DNA from: Meconema thalassinum
Taxonomy: Eukaryota > Arthropoda > Insecta > Orthoptera > Tettigoniidae
DNA: 64,000 bases
Reading direction: 5' to 3'
NCBI GenBank assembly: GCA_946902985.2
Contig: OX336395.1
Span: 289,349,065-289,413,064 of the forward strand
A program made the position numbers and the translations under genes. The notes below the pieces were generated by a model, which did not search any database, was not told the DNA's origin, and worked only from the letters and a program-made list of their open reading frames with translations. Numbering within the stretch: the first letter of the stretch is position 1; the number at the start of each line of letters is the position of its first letter. Below are positions 42,443-53,832 of this stretch, piece after piece.

Positions 42443-43759
42443 TACATGGATTGTTTTTTTAGTTTTGGCACCAATGCTTCAATGCCAAGTTGCAACAATG
42501 TTAGGCGCTGCCACTTTTACCGACGGTTGCTACCCTGCATCCCCTCCCTCAGAGCACATGACCTCGCCCGTCCTCACCATCGCTCGTGCGCAGTCGCGCC
42601 TGATAGATGAGCGCTCGCGAAAGACAGTCGCAATGTTTTCCAAGCAGGAGCAGAGAACGTGGATAAAAATTCAGTGTGCTAGGAGTCGCACTGCTTAACA
42701 GTGTCACTGAGGATTGCAGGAAGCGTGCGGTGCAGCAGCGTTACCGTTCAGAACGGTAGCAAGATGGGTTGCAGCCTTTCGAGATGGGCGCGGACGTGTG
42801 GAGCACATGCCTCGATCTGGTCACCCACCAGCCAGTGATGACAATGTACCGATGGTGTCCGCGTTAGTAGAGGTGGATCGGAACGTAACGATTCGTCAAT
42901 TAGAGCAAGATACCGGACTGGCGCATTCAACTGTCCTCCACATCCTGAAGGACTTACTGAAAATGAGGAAGATTGCGTCCAAATGGGTTCCGCATGACTT
43001 AACCGAATTGCACAAATGGCTGCGATATGACGCTTGTCGTATGCACTTGCAGCGTTATGAGCGCGAAGGAGAGGCCTTCTTACGGCGTATCATATCCATT
43101 GACGAGACGTGGGCCAGATCTTATGAGCCACAGTTAAAACGCCAATCGAACGAGTGGTGGCACCACGGATCACCACGGAAAAAAACAGTTTGACCAACCC
43201 CCACCAATGTGAAGGTAATGTTGATTCTTGCCTATGATTGGGATGGTGTGATCATTCACCATACTGTTCCCCGAGGTCAAACCGTTAATGCGGCGTACTA
43301 TTGTTCGTTTCTGCAAGACCATCTCCGAGGAGCTCTGAGAAGGAAACGGCGCCACCACATGGTCACACCACCCATCGTTCTGCATGACAATGCTAGGGCA
43401 CACACAGCAGGCGTTGTGTCGGCATTGTTGGATCGCTGGGGCTGGAAGGTCCTCTATCACCCCCCATATTCTCCCGACATCAGTCCCTGCGACTAAGATC
43501 TCATCCCGAAGATGAAGATAACAATGCGCGGGGAGCGCTTCCGTACCATTGAAGACGTTAAGCAGGCTGCCGAGCGCTCTCTTCGTACCATCAATAGATT
43601 GGGCAGTGCCAATGCGATCCAACGACTTCCGCATCGCTGGGAATACGTTGTACGCAACGGTGGGGACTACATTGAGGGCCTGTGAAACTTGGAACCATCT
43701 AAGTGAGTTATTAATTCAGTTATAACTAAGGTGCCAAAACTAAAAAACCAACCCATGTA
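42443..43759 (+). mobile_element. Full-length mariner-type element with terminal inverted repeats
   Basis: Both ends carry about 29-bp inverted repeats containing TTTTAGTTTTGGCACC (left 42443-42472, right 43730-43759), flanked by TA. The size (about 1.3 kb) and single transposase gene are typical of mariner. Confidence 0.85.
42633..43685 (+). pseudogene. Mariner transposase, one frame with four stop codons
   Basis: A single frame of 351 codons (from MFSKQEQRTWIKIQ to GDYIEGL and its stop) is interrupted by stops at 42696, 42708, 43191 and 43494, with no frameshift. Helix-turn-helix part: RTVARWVAAFRDGR; linker: WVPHDLT. Catalytic residues: Asp in IDETW (about 43100), Asp in LHDNARAH (about 43386) and the final Asp in PYSPDISPCD (about 43490), the D,D34D signature. 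Length matches active mariners (345-350 residues). It would be inactive now, but the absence of indels points to modest age. Confidence 0.85.
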
Positions 43760-44839
43760 CAATATAATCTTTAAATCGTACAAGAAAAATATCTTACGTT
43801 ATAATTAGTCTTGCAATTTAAAGTCTGACTTTTCTCGCTTTCGTTGTCACGAAATCAGATAGTGTAGGTCCATTGCAGTCTAATTCCTGAACGACTTCAT
43901 GTTCAATTGAGTCCTTCCAATCTTCAATGGACCGTAGAAGTTCGTAAATATGTCTTACGAAGTTATAATTCAGACAAACTTCGCTCACCGTTTGCGGCCA
44001 AGATAACAATATTCTTAGGGCTACAGAGACATTGAGGCCACAGTTGTTTTTAGCAATGTAAAGCAACATTTCAATTGGCGTGATATTTTCTGGTACTATC
44101 TTGTGAAATCATTCTCAATTCTTCACATACCGGTCGATGGCAACAATATGAGTTCTTTCTCTATGTGTTAAAACTTCTTTTGGTTGTATCGCATTTTTGT
44201 TTAGAAGTCCATTCGTCGTCTTAGCTGTTTACTTAAGGATGCCATATAAGAACTATGGCCATTATTATTATTTTTTCGGTACACAATAATTCACAACAGT
44301 AGCGTAGCCAGGATTCTAGTTTGGGAGGGATAGAGGGGTGCATTTGGTCCTCGTCTATTACTGCAGCAGTCCATACATTTTTCAGATTATAAGTTAAATC
44401 AATGCAAGAGTGAACTGTTTGTGTACCTAATCTTGGAACTATTGCAGTCTAATATTCTTGTCTAGAATAAAGGATGGTGTTATACATTAACTTTATTTAA
44501 ATAATGTTTAGCTTATGTGAAATTGATAAGCTATGAGCAAGTTGAGGTTTTATACTAATAATATAGTGAGGTAATATACATATAGGTACTAGTATATTGT
44601 TAATGAAAGGGCAATATACCGTACCTTTAAGAAAGAGTCAGTCTTCGAGCACTGTGTCATTCTACCTAGCCAACCTTGCATTACATTTGTATTATTTTTA
44701 CTATAGCCTACTGTTTAAATTTCACAGCTAGTTATTATAATTAGTATTATTTAGTTACTATTTAGTTTAAGTTAAGGCCCATCCACAATGCACAGTCGGC
44801 AGTTGACAATCGAGCCATTCACAATGCACAGTTGTTGAA
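43760..44839. other. No gene recognised; CAGTAGCGTAGCCAGG terminus at 44297
   Basis: The sequence CAGTAGCGTAGCCAGG at 44297-44312 repeats the terminus seen at 24464 and 34677. The ORF at 43818-44069 (minus) shows no family features. Confidence 0.45.
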
Positions 44840-45298
44840 ATGCTAGGAGTAAATAATACAGTGACATTCTTTTTATTCCTTGTGCACAGTGGTGTTCTCG
44901 ATAACCTCAAAACTTACATTATGGATGATTTGGAGATGTATGGCTTAGTTTTGTTGTTAGTAACTGGTACCGTGTATTTTAGATTAACAAGGTACGGGTT
45001 GCGAAGGTACTGGCGACAACCTACGCTAGAAGCAGAAGAGTGAGAGTTCAGCAGCCTTTTCAAACGCTATAAAGCAACGAATCACGACAATATTTTTAGG
45101 TACACCAAGATGGAAGGATGGCAATTCGAAGAACTGCTTCGGATGGTGAAACCTAAACTGTTGAAGCGCTCAATGAGATCACCTGTGTCACCGTAGGAAC
45201 GATTGGCCATGACCCTACGGTAGGAAATAATTTGGCTATTAAGTTTTTGGATTCCAGCCAATTTGTAATGAAAGTCAACTTTTATTTTAAAATGTTTG

Positions 45299-45389
45299 AG
45301 GGGCAGATGACCTCGCTGTTTCGCCCTTCAAACAAACAAACAAACAAACAAACAAACAAACAAACAAAATAAAATAATAATAATAATAA
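45299..45389 (+). mobile_element. Short LINE/SINE 3' tail insertion with (CAAA)n
   Basis: AGGGGCAGATGACCTCGC followed by a (CAAA)n run and (TAA)n lies between duplications TTAAAATGTTTG at 45287-45298 and 45390-45401. Such short tails are typical dead-on-arrival copies of a non-LTR element. Confidence 0.65.
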
Positions 45390-45402
45390 TTAAAATGTTT
45401 GC

Positions 45403-48400
45403 CCGTGGGGGTTTCTGCCTGTTCCCCTATCGGGCGCGTCCCAGGTGGCGGATAGGGAGGCTCGCCGGACTTGTCCGGAGGGTTTGAGGGAAATAAAATA
45501 CCTCTCGCGGACCAAAAACAGGCACAGCTTGACAACATCTTCAGCAACCTCTGAAGCTCACTACTTCAGTCGTAACCATGACACCGACATAGATCGATGT
45601 CCCCACTACTTTCAACTTGTTAGCATGATGGAAACAACCTACAATATAACTACCCCAGGCCCTAGTAGACATACTAGTTATTTTTCTCGGTCATCGGATT
45701 CTGGGGGACCGAGAACATCATGCGGGAATGTATCGGAGCTTCCCAAATCTCTTCGCCCAAAATGCAAAACTTTCATTGGTAGCTTAAACATCAACACACT
45801 TCGGAAAACTGGCAAGTTAAAACAATTAACAGACATGTTGGATAACTTCAACATCCAAATTTTAGCACTACAGGAAACCAGATACACGGATGAAAATCAT
45901 TTTGAATCAGGAAATTATAGAATTTATAAAGGCAAGCCAGCAATCTCCCTCCATATGAAGCCACTACAATTTGGCACTGGATTTGCTGTCAGAAAAAACA
46001 TTATAAACTCAGTGCTTAACTTTTCCTCGCCTTCTGAAAGAATTTCAACACTATCCGTTAAATCAGGAAACAAAGCTTATACGCTTATTAATGCGCATGG
46101 ACCCACCAACAACTACAATCGTAAAGATCCACAAAAGGTGGAAGACTTCTGGGAACTGCTGAAAGAAACTACAGCCATCATTCCAAATCATCACATAAAA
46201 ATCCTATTGGGAGATTTTAATGCCCAAATTGGTAGAGAAAGGAAATTCAGGACCATTGTAGGACTATATCCAGCACACAATAGAACTAATAAAAATGGAG
46301 AAAGATTACTTGATTTTTGCAAAACTTTTGATCTCAAACTAATGTCAACACATTTCCTGGCACTTCCACACAAGAAAAAGACCTGGAGATCCCCTAATTT
46401 TCACTTAGGAGAATTTCAAATAGATCATGTGGCTATTTCCAAAAAGAATCAAAAAGAAATTATGAATGTCAAAGTCAAGAAAGGAGTCATTGACTCTGAC
46501 CACCATCTATCCTTAATCAAGGTAAAATTTCAACCGAACAGATCCAAACCAAAAATAACAAAAAATCTGCGCGTCGATCCAGAATTTCTTAAACAGAACG
46601 CCAGTACTTTCCAAGAAAGTATCCCTACTCACGATTCTTCTGGCTGGTTAGAACTCAAAGATATACTTTCGAAAGCTTCTCAAAACATTGGCACACCGCC
46701 CAGGAAACGCAAGCATAGGTGGTGGAACGAAACCTGTGACAAGGCTATAAACTTCAGAATTAAAGCCTGGCAGAATTGGAATTCTCACAAAACGGAAGAA
46801 AATTGGCACGAATTCACCAAAGTACAGAAACAAACCTCTAAAATCATCAGATCTGAAAAACGCAAGTACGATCACTACAGATTGGCTGAAATTGAACAAG
46901 ATTTTACTAAAAACAATACACGAAACTTCTACAAAACCTTCAGAGAAGAATTATCAAATTATCAGGCACCCAGTCTTTGCTTCAAACGCCCGGATGGGAC
47001 ATTGGAAACAAATAATCAAGAAAATTGCAAACTTCTAGCAGATTATTTCAAGGATCTTTTAAACTGTGAATCCCCTAAAGAACAACTCATCTTTGAAAAA
47101 CAAACATCCAACCAAGATTCAGAACCCCCAACATTGGAAGAAATTAAAGAAATAATCCATGGACTCAAAAATAATAAAGCCCCAGGGGAAGATGGTATAA
47201 TTGCCGAAATGCTGAAGATAGGTGGTGAGAACGTAGCCCGGAAAATCCACTCAATTCTTGAGAACATCTGGATCACCGAAGAAATACCTGAGGATTGGAA
47301 ATGTGCGCTAATCCATCCACTCCACAAGAAAGGGGATAAAACCAACATCAATAATTATAGAGGAATTTCCTTGATACCAGTTATTTATAAAATTTTCTCC
47401 AAAGCCCTGCTCACTAGACTTGAGAAACAAACAGACCGTCTGATTGGAGAATACCAGGCAGGTTTCCGAAAAGGAAGATCATGTACGGAACAAATTCTCA
47501 ATCTCAAAACTATCCTACAAATGCGCAAAACCAGACAGACAGTCATTACCTTTGTAGATTTCAGAAAAGCATATGACTCTATAGATCGTCAAACACTTTT
47601 CAATACTCTAGAAGAATTTCAAGTTGATAGAAAAACAAGAGAATTAATCAGACAAACACTAACTGGCACTACGTCAAAAGTTAAATTCCTCGGCGAAATA
47701 TCTGAGCCTTTTGCAATTAACACTGGGGTCCGCCAAGGAGACGGATTATCTCCGTTACTGTTCAGCCTCGTACTTGAGAAGATAATCAGGACCTGGGAAA
47801 AGGAAACTAAGGGAATAACCCTTGGCAGACTACTCAAAGATAGAATTCATGTACATTGTTTGGCCTTTGCTGATGACATAGCAATCCTTTCTAATAACAG
47901 ACAAGAAGCAATTCATTCCATTGAAAAATTACATGAAATTGCCATCAAAACGGGACTTCAAATTTCTTATGAGAAAACTCAGTACATGGAAGGAGCCTCA
48001 CGATACTTAGACGGACAACCTATGAGAACTAAATTCGGCAAAATCTTTCAAGTGAACGAATTCAAATATCTAGGAGAAATTATTCAGCCCTCTGGTTTAA
48101 ACCGTGAAGCAAATAAAGAGAGAATTTCCAAATTACAGAAAGCTTACAGAATCACTTGGAATAGGTATAACAAAAAATCAATATCTCGGAAAGCAAAACT
48201 TAGACATTATAATACAGTAATCAAACCGGAGGCGTTATATGCATCAGAAACCTTAATCATTGGTGGCAAATCTTTATCCAAAGAGATTGAAAAACAAGAA
48301 AGGAAAATTTTACGAAAAATTTTTGGCCCAGTTTTTATAGAGGGAATCTGGAGGAAAAAGTCATCCCAGGAAATATATCGCCAATGTGAAAAAATGTCTC

Positions 48401-48776
48401 ATACTTTTCGGAAAAGACGATTGAAATTTTACGGGCACATTATCAGAATGAACAATGGCAGATTGACTAAAAGAATTCTCAACTTGGCCCTCTCACTAAA
48501 AACCAAGAACAGCTGGCTACGTGAAATTGAAACAGATCTCCAGGAAATCAACATTTCAGACAATATTATACAGGACAGATGCAAATTCAGAACCCTAATC
48601 GACAATCACCAATTTGAAGACAAACCCAACACCAGGGCCACCATAACTTGGACAGAAGACCGAAGAAAGGCGCTCAGCGAGAGGATGAAGAGATTTTGGA
48701 AGGAAAAGAAGGCCAACACATCAGCTAAACAGGTTCAACCGTGCTCCTGAGTCGGGCATAACGATGCAAGAAGAAG
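45403..48776 (+). mobile_element. Near full-length APE-type LINE with 15-bp target duplication
   Basis: It is flanked by AATTAAAATGTTTGC at 45388-45402 and 48777-48791. The 5' leader is short (begins CCGTGGGGGTTTCTGCC) and the 3' UTR is only about 25 bp, ending in a GAAGAAG-type tail. This organisation is compact, as in RTE-like elements. It inserted next to an earlier LINE tail that used the same target sequence. Confidence 0.85.
45625..48750 (+). CDS. LINE ORF2: AP endonuclease, reverse transcriptase, C-terminal domain (intact)
   Basis: The frame is open from 45445, but the first ATG is at 45625, giving 1041 residues. Endonuclease domain: LNINTLR, then LQETR with catalytic Glu (about 45874), LLGDFNAQIG, FQIDHVA and SDHHLSLI. 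Reverse transcriptase: FVDFRKAYDSIDR, NTGVRQGDGLSPLLFSLVL, then LAFADDIAIL with the catalytic Asp pair (about 47872). The C-terminal part includes EKQERKILRKIFGP and RKRRLKFYGHIIRM, typical of insect LINEs of this type. There is no stop or frameshift in over 3 kb. The protein nicks the target and copies its own RNA there (target-primed reverse transcription). The clade is RTE-like at best guess. Confidence 0.85.
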   Translation: MMETTYNITTPGPSRHTSYFSRSSDSGGPRTSCGNVSELPKSLRPKCKTFIGSLNINTLRKTGKLKQLTDMLDNFNIQILALQETRYTDENHFESGNYRIYKGKPAISLHMKPLQFGTGFAVRKNIINSVLNFSSPSERISTLSVKSGNKAYTLINAHGPTNNYNRKDPQKVEDFWELLKETTAIIPNHHIKILLGDFNAQIGRERKFRTIVGLYPAHNRTNKNGERLLDFCKTFDLKLMSTHFLALPHKKKTWRSPNFHLGEFQIDHVAISKKNQKEIMNVKVKKGVIDSDHHLSLIKVKFQPNRSKPKITKNLRVDPEFLKQNASTFQESIPTHDSSGWLELKDILSKASQNIGTPPRKRKHRWWNETCDKAINFRIKAWQNWNSHKTEENWHEFTKVQKQTSKIIRSEKRKYDHYRLAEIEQDFTKNNTRNFYKTFREELSNYQAPSLCFKRPDGTLETNNQENCKLLADYFKDLLNCESPKEQLIFEKQTSNQDSEPPTLEEIKEIIHGLKNNKAPGEDGIIAEMLKIGGENVARKIHSILENIWITEEIPEDWKCALIHPLHKKGDKTNINNYRGISLIPVIYKIFSKALLTRLEKQTDRLIGEYQAGFRKGRSCTEQILNLKTILQMRKTRQTVITFVDFRKAYDSIDRQTLFNTLEEFQVDRKTRELIRQTLTGTTSKVKFLGEISEPFAINTGVRQGDGLSPLLFSLVLEKIIRTWEKETKGITLGRLLKDRIHVHCLAFADDIAILSNNRQEAIHSIEKLHEIAIKTGLQISYEKTQYMEGASRYLDGQPMRTKFGKIFQVNEFKYLGEIIQPSGLNREANKERISKLQKAYRITWNRYNKKSISRKAKLRHYNTVIKPEALYASETLIIGGKSLSKEIEKQERKILRKIFGPVFIEGIWRKKSSQEIYRQCEKMSHTFRKRRLKFYGHIIRMNNGRLTKRILNLALSLKTKNSWLREIETDLQEINISDNIIQDRCKFRTLIDNHQFEDKPNTRATITWTEDRRKALSERMKRFWKEKKANTSAKQVQPCS

Positions 48777-49962
48777 AATTAAAATGTTTGCTTCAGGTAT
48801 GTAAGTTTTTTCTTTCTTTAGCTGCCTAGCTCATGGAGGAAACATTGTCAGAAGCATACCGGCGTGGAGAGTCAACAGCACAAAATATTGTCAAGGGAAC
48901 CTGTGATGCTATATGGGACATTTTGTCACCAATATACTTGAAAGAGCCAGATCAGGCAGGTTGTAGGAAGATAGCCCAAGAGTTTTGGGATATTTGGATT
49001 TATCCCAACTCTATTGGGGCGTTGGATGGTAAACACATTGACCTAGTTGCTCCACCTGCATCTGGGTCATTGGCTTACTACTACCATCAGTGCTACAGCA
49101 CCATATTGATGGCAATGTGCGATGCCGAGCATCTCACCTACGTGAGTTTGGTTGCTTTCAATATGTGATATTTTTTCACGTACAAGATGACAAAACAGTC
49201 TTACACTTTATTAATTGTACGATTCAGGTTCTCAGTATGACTCCAGTGTATTCACTGCATCGCTGTTGGGACAACTTCTGATGCGTGGTGCGTTGGACCT
49301 GCCGGAAACATGTCCTTTGCCCTACACGCAGCGTCCAAGTTTTCCATTTTGGTTGGAGGCAGACCAAGCATTCCCACTCTCTGAACATATCATGAGGGCC
49401 TAACCTGGAGAGAGATTGGATGAAGCCCAACTTGCCTTCAATTACAGGCTGTCTCGGGCTCGGCAGTGCATTGCAAATGCCTTTGGCATTTTGGTCGGAA
49501 GGTGGCACTTATTCAGAAGTAGGATCCAGGCTCACCCAAAAGATGTCGACAGCTTACTGAAGACAGCAATCTTCCTTCACAATTTTATAATTACAGCCGG
49601 GCTCAGTGGAACATCGCGCTATTGTTGATAGGGAGGACAATGGGGGACAGGTAGTGGAAGGAGGTTGGCATGCGGATGTCCAGGTAAGTGATGGTCATCC
49701 ATTACTTTTGGAATTAGGGAGAATCGGAGGAAACTATCCTGGCATACAAGCTGTGCGCATGAGGAATGCTTGTTAGCGTATTTCAGCTCTGAGGAAGGTG
49801 GAGTGGAATGACAACAACATATATATGCTGGTTAACAATGTAAGTACCGGTATAGCCTCAGTTAAATTTGTTGGTTTCAAATTATATTTTCAAAAAGGCG
49901 CTTTTCTTAATTAACTCTGGGAGACCGAATCCGGGCTTATTATAAAAAATATATGATTTTCC

Positions 49963-51307
49963 TACCTTTCTGGGAGTCATTAGGAAATGAAATTACTGTC
50001 TTTATCACTGCTGCGCCGCAAATATTTGTTATATCACGTACTGTAAATGTTTCTTGCTCAATGAATGGCGGCAGCCATGTTTCCGCGGCCGTTACTCTGG
50101 CCCACACATTGACATTTCACTGTTGCCAACATGCGGGATACAAAGTACACCACTCAAGACACGTAATATTGTAATTATGTGAAAAAGCATTAATTGGCAA
50201 AACCATTGTCCTGGATAAAAATTATTAATGCGTGACTTATCCCCACTGTGCGTGAAAATACCCAGGGATGTAAGCTATATATTAGCTGCTACGTATCGAT
50301 TATTATTCTAGGCAAAAACCATGGGTCTGGATGAAAATTATTTATGCATTTTTGGGTAATTTCAGTCTTAGCGAATGGGAGGATATAGATCATACGTTAT
50401 TTCAAAAAAAAAGTGCACTCGGGTGTCTTTGAGTTGCTCTTAATGAATCTTGGCACACTATAGCATTAACTTGGCGCTTTTTGCTTTACAGCATGAGGTT
50501 GGCAATAATGTATTTGTCCATAAACCATACGTATAATGACGGACTTGGGTGGAATTCTATGTAAATTAGTCGTGATCTAAAAGGGAATGGTGGGTGGGTG
50601 GGTAATAGTCAGCGGAGGAGTAAACAACTATTACTACATCATCTCCAGATTTTTTCCTCACCTTTACCACAGATAAAGATGAAATTTTAAGAACTTATAC
50701 AGAGTTATATTTATATATCAGCACCATTGCGCGGGGATTTTCCGCTCTGCCATTGTCCGTGCATCGGCCGACTCCTGCAATAACTCCCCCTGTTAAAGTA
50801 ACTTTTCAAGCTTTATCTCTCGTACATGGTTAATAATGTTCAAACTTTACCTTATATGAGGTGCTGAAAATGGTGTCTTCCCGCAGCTTAACAGGCATTG
50901 TATCGAGAAAACACATTTGGATTAACAAGATTAAGTTCGGCCACTGAAATGTTTTTGGACATCGTGTGTTATGTTTTCCAAAATTCTGCGCGAACACATT
51001 CTAAGTAACTTTTTAAAACAGAACTGCACTGCTTTAAAGTTTTAACTGTCTAACCATAAGCGAGAGAATGTACACTGAGTGTGATAGTGGGATGACTGCT
51101 TAGTGACGGAAGCAGCTGATAAGACAAGTGCGCTTAGAGATAGGAAGGGGAATTACATTAACCGCGGTCAGCCGATGCAGGCCAACAGCCGAGTGCCGCG
51201 TTACGGTGCTGATATATAACACTGTATTTACATAATTTAGCACATAGTTTCGATGCATTAGTGATAATTGCCAGTAAATTCAATTGGTAATGACTCTCGG
51301 GAAGGTA
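49963..51307. mobile_element. 1.35-kb TIR element without coding capacity (MITE-like family)
   Basis: The ends are imperfect inverted repeats: left TACCTTTCTGGGAGTCATTA (49963), right its degenerate complement ending GGTA at 51307. A second inverted pair lies inside (ATATATCAGCACCATTGCGC near 50714 against the sequence near 51210-51220). Related ends or bodies occur at 57542 (right end), 61482 (left end), 20560-20690, 54700-54820 and 62960-63500. No protein is recognisable. Confidence 0.65.
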
Positions 51308-51469
51308 TGAAAATGATATATTAGCAATAATTAGCCAAGTAGAAGTGCAAACCCCAGGATTTGGTTTCCTCAGGTTTATTGGTAAACCCTATTATTTGTA
51401 TTTCTTTTTTAGTTCGTCCACATAGTTAATAATGTCTCTTCGAACCTGCTCCAGTATTTTTTGGAAATT

Positions 51470-51976
51470 CTTCCACATCTAAATTTAGGTATTCCACAAA
51501 TGCAGAATTTGGTGATTTGGGGGCAGAGCAGGTTCTGCAACTTTCTTCGAGAACCTCTCAGCCAACACTGAGAAGGTGTCGAACCCTTTCTCAAGAAGAT
51601 CTTCCAATCTTTTCATGTTTGCTTTCTTCTTTACAGAAAATGCTTCTGCAAGTGGATTTGCCGTTCCAGGCAGACATTTCCTTTTCCCACCCACTCCCTC
51701 AATGGAAGAAGTGAATTTGTAGCATCTGTCGTACTGCAGCTGCCCGACACAGCACCAGCTTCGGTAATCTTAAAGAGAAGAAATTAAATTTAAATATGTT
51801 AAATAGCCTACATGTATAGTTGCATATAGAACAGATATTCACTTTTTTTATTGAAAATATGCTTTATTTATTCTAATCTTAAGCTCACCACTTCATTTTC
51901 TTCTTCCTCACGACTGCTCCCCTCTGCGATGGGCTGGAAAATATCGTGCTCAGTCCCCCAAAGGGCACAGGGCGTC
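51470..51976 (-). CDS. Tentative downstream exons of the MADF-domain gene
   Basis: After exon 2 (52103) a possible exon 51889-51976 keeps the phase and encodes HDIFQPIAEGSSREEENEV before a donor GTG/GTGAGC. A further open stretch from about 51768 to 51487 encodes VKKKANMKRLEDLLEKGF, then VLAERFSKKVAEP, a helical C-terminus plausible for a MADF/BESS-type protein. The phases of these last two pieces do not agree under the simplest splice choice, so the exact structure is uncertain. Confidence 0.35.
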
Positions 51977-52102
51977 CTCAATTGGACAGATGCATTGAAG
52001 TTTGAATTAGAATCCTATGTTGTAAAACTAATTTCGTTCTAGTGATATACAATCAAGTTAAGAATGTATTCATCTCATTCTACGATATGATATTATACTC
52101 AC

Positions 52103-52286
52103 GGCCTTGAATTGTTCCCTCTTGTATTTGCCAGGAACAGCAGCTTTTCATAGAGGGGCCACTTCCGCCCTTCGTTTGCACCTGACCCAGTTGGTTTGCG
52201 TCTATTTACCCTCCAGTAATTCTCCCTCAAGCAATTCCAAGTTGTCTTCGCCAAGTTGATGGCCGTTTCCCCCTCAAGCTCATTCT
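52103..52286 (-). CDS. MADF-domain gene, exon 2
   Basis: This exon is bounded by TTTCAG (acceptor) and CC/GTGAGT (donor). It completes the MADF fold with AKTTWNCLRENYWRVNRR, a GSGANEGRKWPLYEKLLFL helix and then a polar tail. MADF is the Myb/SANT-like DNA-binding domain of Adf-1-type regulators and of the accessory protein of many PIF/Harbinger transposons. Exon 1 (60249-60402) ends in phase 1 and this exon restores the frame exactly, supporting one gene despite an intron of about 8 kb full of repeats. Confidence 0.65.
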
Positions 52287-53573
52287 CTGAAATACAATGT
52301 ATTTGCAATGTTCACAAGGGTTCCATACTGAAACACAAACCTTAATAAAAAAAATAAAAAACAGGGAAATAGTTTTAATACAAGTGAACCCCTCAGTTAC
52401 CGATATAACATTTGCAGAATTTTATATAGAAGGTATAAGAAGTCAATGGAAGTTGCCCTGCACAGGAGCATATGATGAACTGCTGCACGAACTATACAAC
52501 AAGAGGAAGGATATATGGAGTGATCTTTACTGCACAGATGCCATGATGACCTGTGAGTGGATGAACGCAAACTAGGAACTCTGCCATACGATCACGGGAA
52601 TGGCAGTGTACGGCTTTCACCACAAGGTCTGTGCAGAAAAGAAGTACCACCAGCCAGATTCGAACTGCTTGTGCATTCTGTGTTGGAAACTCTGTGGCAG
52701 ATATCGTGTGTTATATTGAATTGAACACAAGATTTCTCTAACGCAATTCTGTACCAATGTATGCACGTTTTGCGGGATTCTCATTATTAACATTGTACGT
52801 TAATTTATTTGATATGGCCATTGGTTGCAATACATGTTTATTATTAGTCTGGGACCAGTATCATTTTAGCACATCTTGGAGCTTGGTGGAATGAAACTTC
52901 AGAATACTTTTAAAATGCAAACTCGCTAAATCCTATATTGAACACCTAAATTACTTGTTTCTTTTTTCTTTTCCAGAAGAAAGATATAAAAAATGGTAAA
53001 CACTGTCTACAATTATCTTTGGTTCCATGAAACTGGTGACGTAAAACATTTGTTGCCATAAGTCGAGTGCATATTTATGGGTAAAAACAGGTAAATTTTG
53101 GGGCTTGCTAATATTTATCATCGTTGCTAACAAATTTCAAGAAAAGCTAGTAACCTTTTGTTGTAATTCTTATGCTCCGAGCAGGGATGAATGATCAAGT
53201 CATTGTCAATATGTATGAAGTCCTTTTATTTATCAAAAATTAAACAGCAAGTATCATCAAAAGGCACCTGGCAAACAAAGAAATAATACAATAATGGTTT
53301 ACACTCTCAGTTACAAACTTCTTCTATTATTATGAACATTTTGTAAACTTAAAGTGTACTTCCATACAACATATAACCTCATTCTAATACAAGTTGAAAA
53401 ATACATATTAGATAAGTCGACAATTATCATACCTTTTGACTCTACAGCATAACACATGTTTATGAGTTATCAAAAACTTCCCTACATTCAATATAGATAC
53501 AATATTGATGGCTGATGGCTTCAGATTTCACAGACAATATCTTACACATACATTCCGCCATCAGCTGTACATC
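52287..53573. other. Intron or intergenic, nothing firmly recognised
   Basis: A plus-strand ORF at 52297-52575 shows no family features. The rest is AT-rich. Confidence 0.35.
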
Positions 53574-53586
53574 TTCTTCTGGTTTA

Positions 53587-53819
53587 GTCTGGCTGCGTGG
53601 CTCAGGGGTAACGTTCTCGCTTGCTGAGCCCAAGGTTGCAGGTTCGAAACCTGGCGCAGTCAGCTGGCATTTGAGGGTGCGCAAATGCGAGGGAGCCGTG
53701 TCAGTACATTTACTGGCACGTTAAAGATCCCCTTCGGGGCAAAATTCCGGCACCCCGGCGTCTCTGAAAGCCAGGGTAGTTAAAAGGGACGTAAAACCAA
53801 TAACATTATTTTATTATTA
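53587..53819 (+). mobile_element. tRNA-derived SINE, family A, with 13-bp target duplication
   Basis: The duplication TTCTTCTGGTTTA occurs at 53574-53586 and 53820-53832. Box A is GGCTCAGGGGTAACG and box B is GGTTCGAAACC. The tail is (ATT)n. This is the best-preserved copy of family A in the window. Confidence 0.85.
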
Positions 53820-53832
53820 TTCTTCTGGTTTA

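Larger units (their letters stand above)
44840..49627 (+). pseudogene. PIF/Harbinger transposase (HARBI1-like), split by LINE insertions
   Basis: The N-terminal part lies in an ORF at 44840-45043 (the likely start is the MDDLEMYG Met near 44921), containing GLRRYWRQPTLEAEE. After frame breaks, YTKMEGWQFEELLRMVKPK follows (about 45105-45160), then ERLAMTLR. Two LINE-derived insertions (45299-48776) interrupt the gene. It resumes with YRRGESTAQNIVKGTCDAIW (48858), FWDIWIYPNSIGALDGKHID with the first catalytic Asp (about 49026), a second acidic box around QYDSSVFTASLLG (about 49235), and FNYRLSRARQCIANAFGILV (about 49439). These are the boxes of HARBI1-type DDE nucleases. Frameshifts near 49170 and 49400 show it is dead. 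Confidence 0.75.

Noticed and set aside
52297..52575. Plus-strand ORF as an exon or transposase
   Set aside because: No recognisable motif, and it overlaps the intron side of the MADF exon on the other strand.
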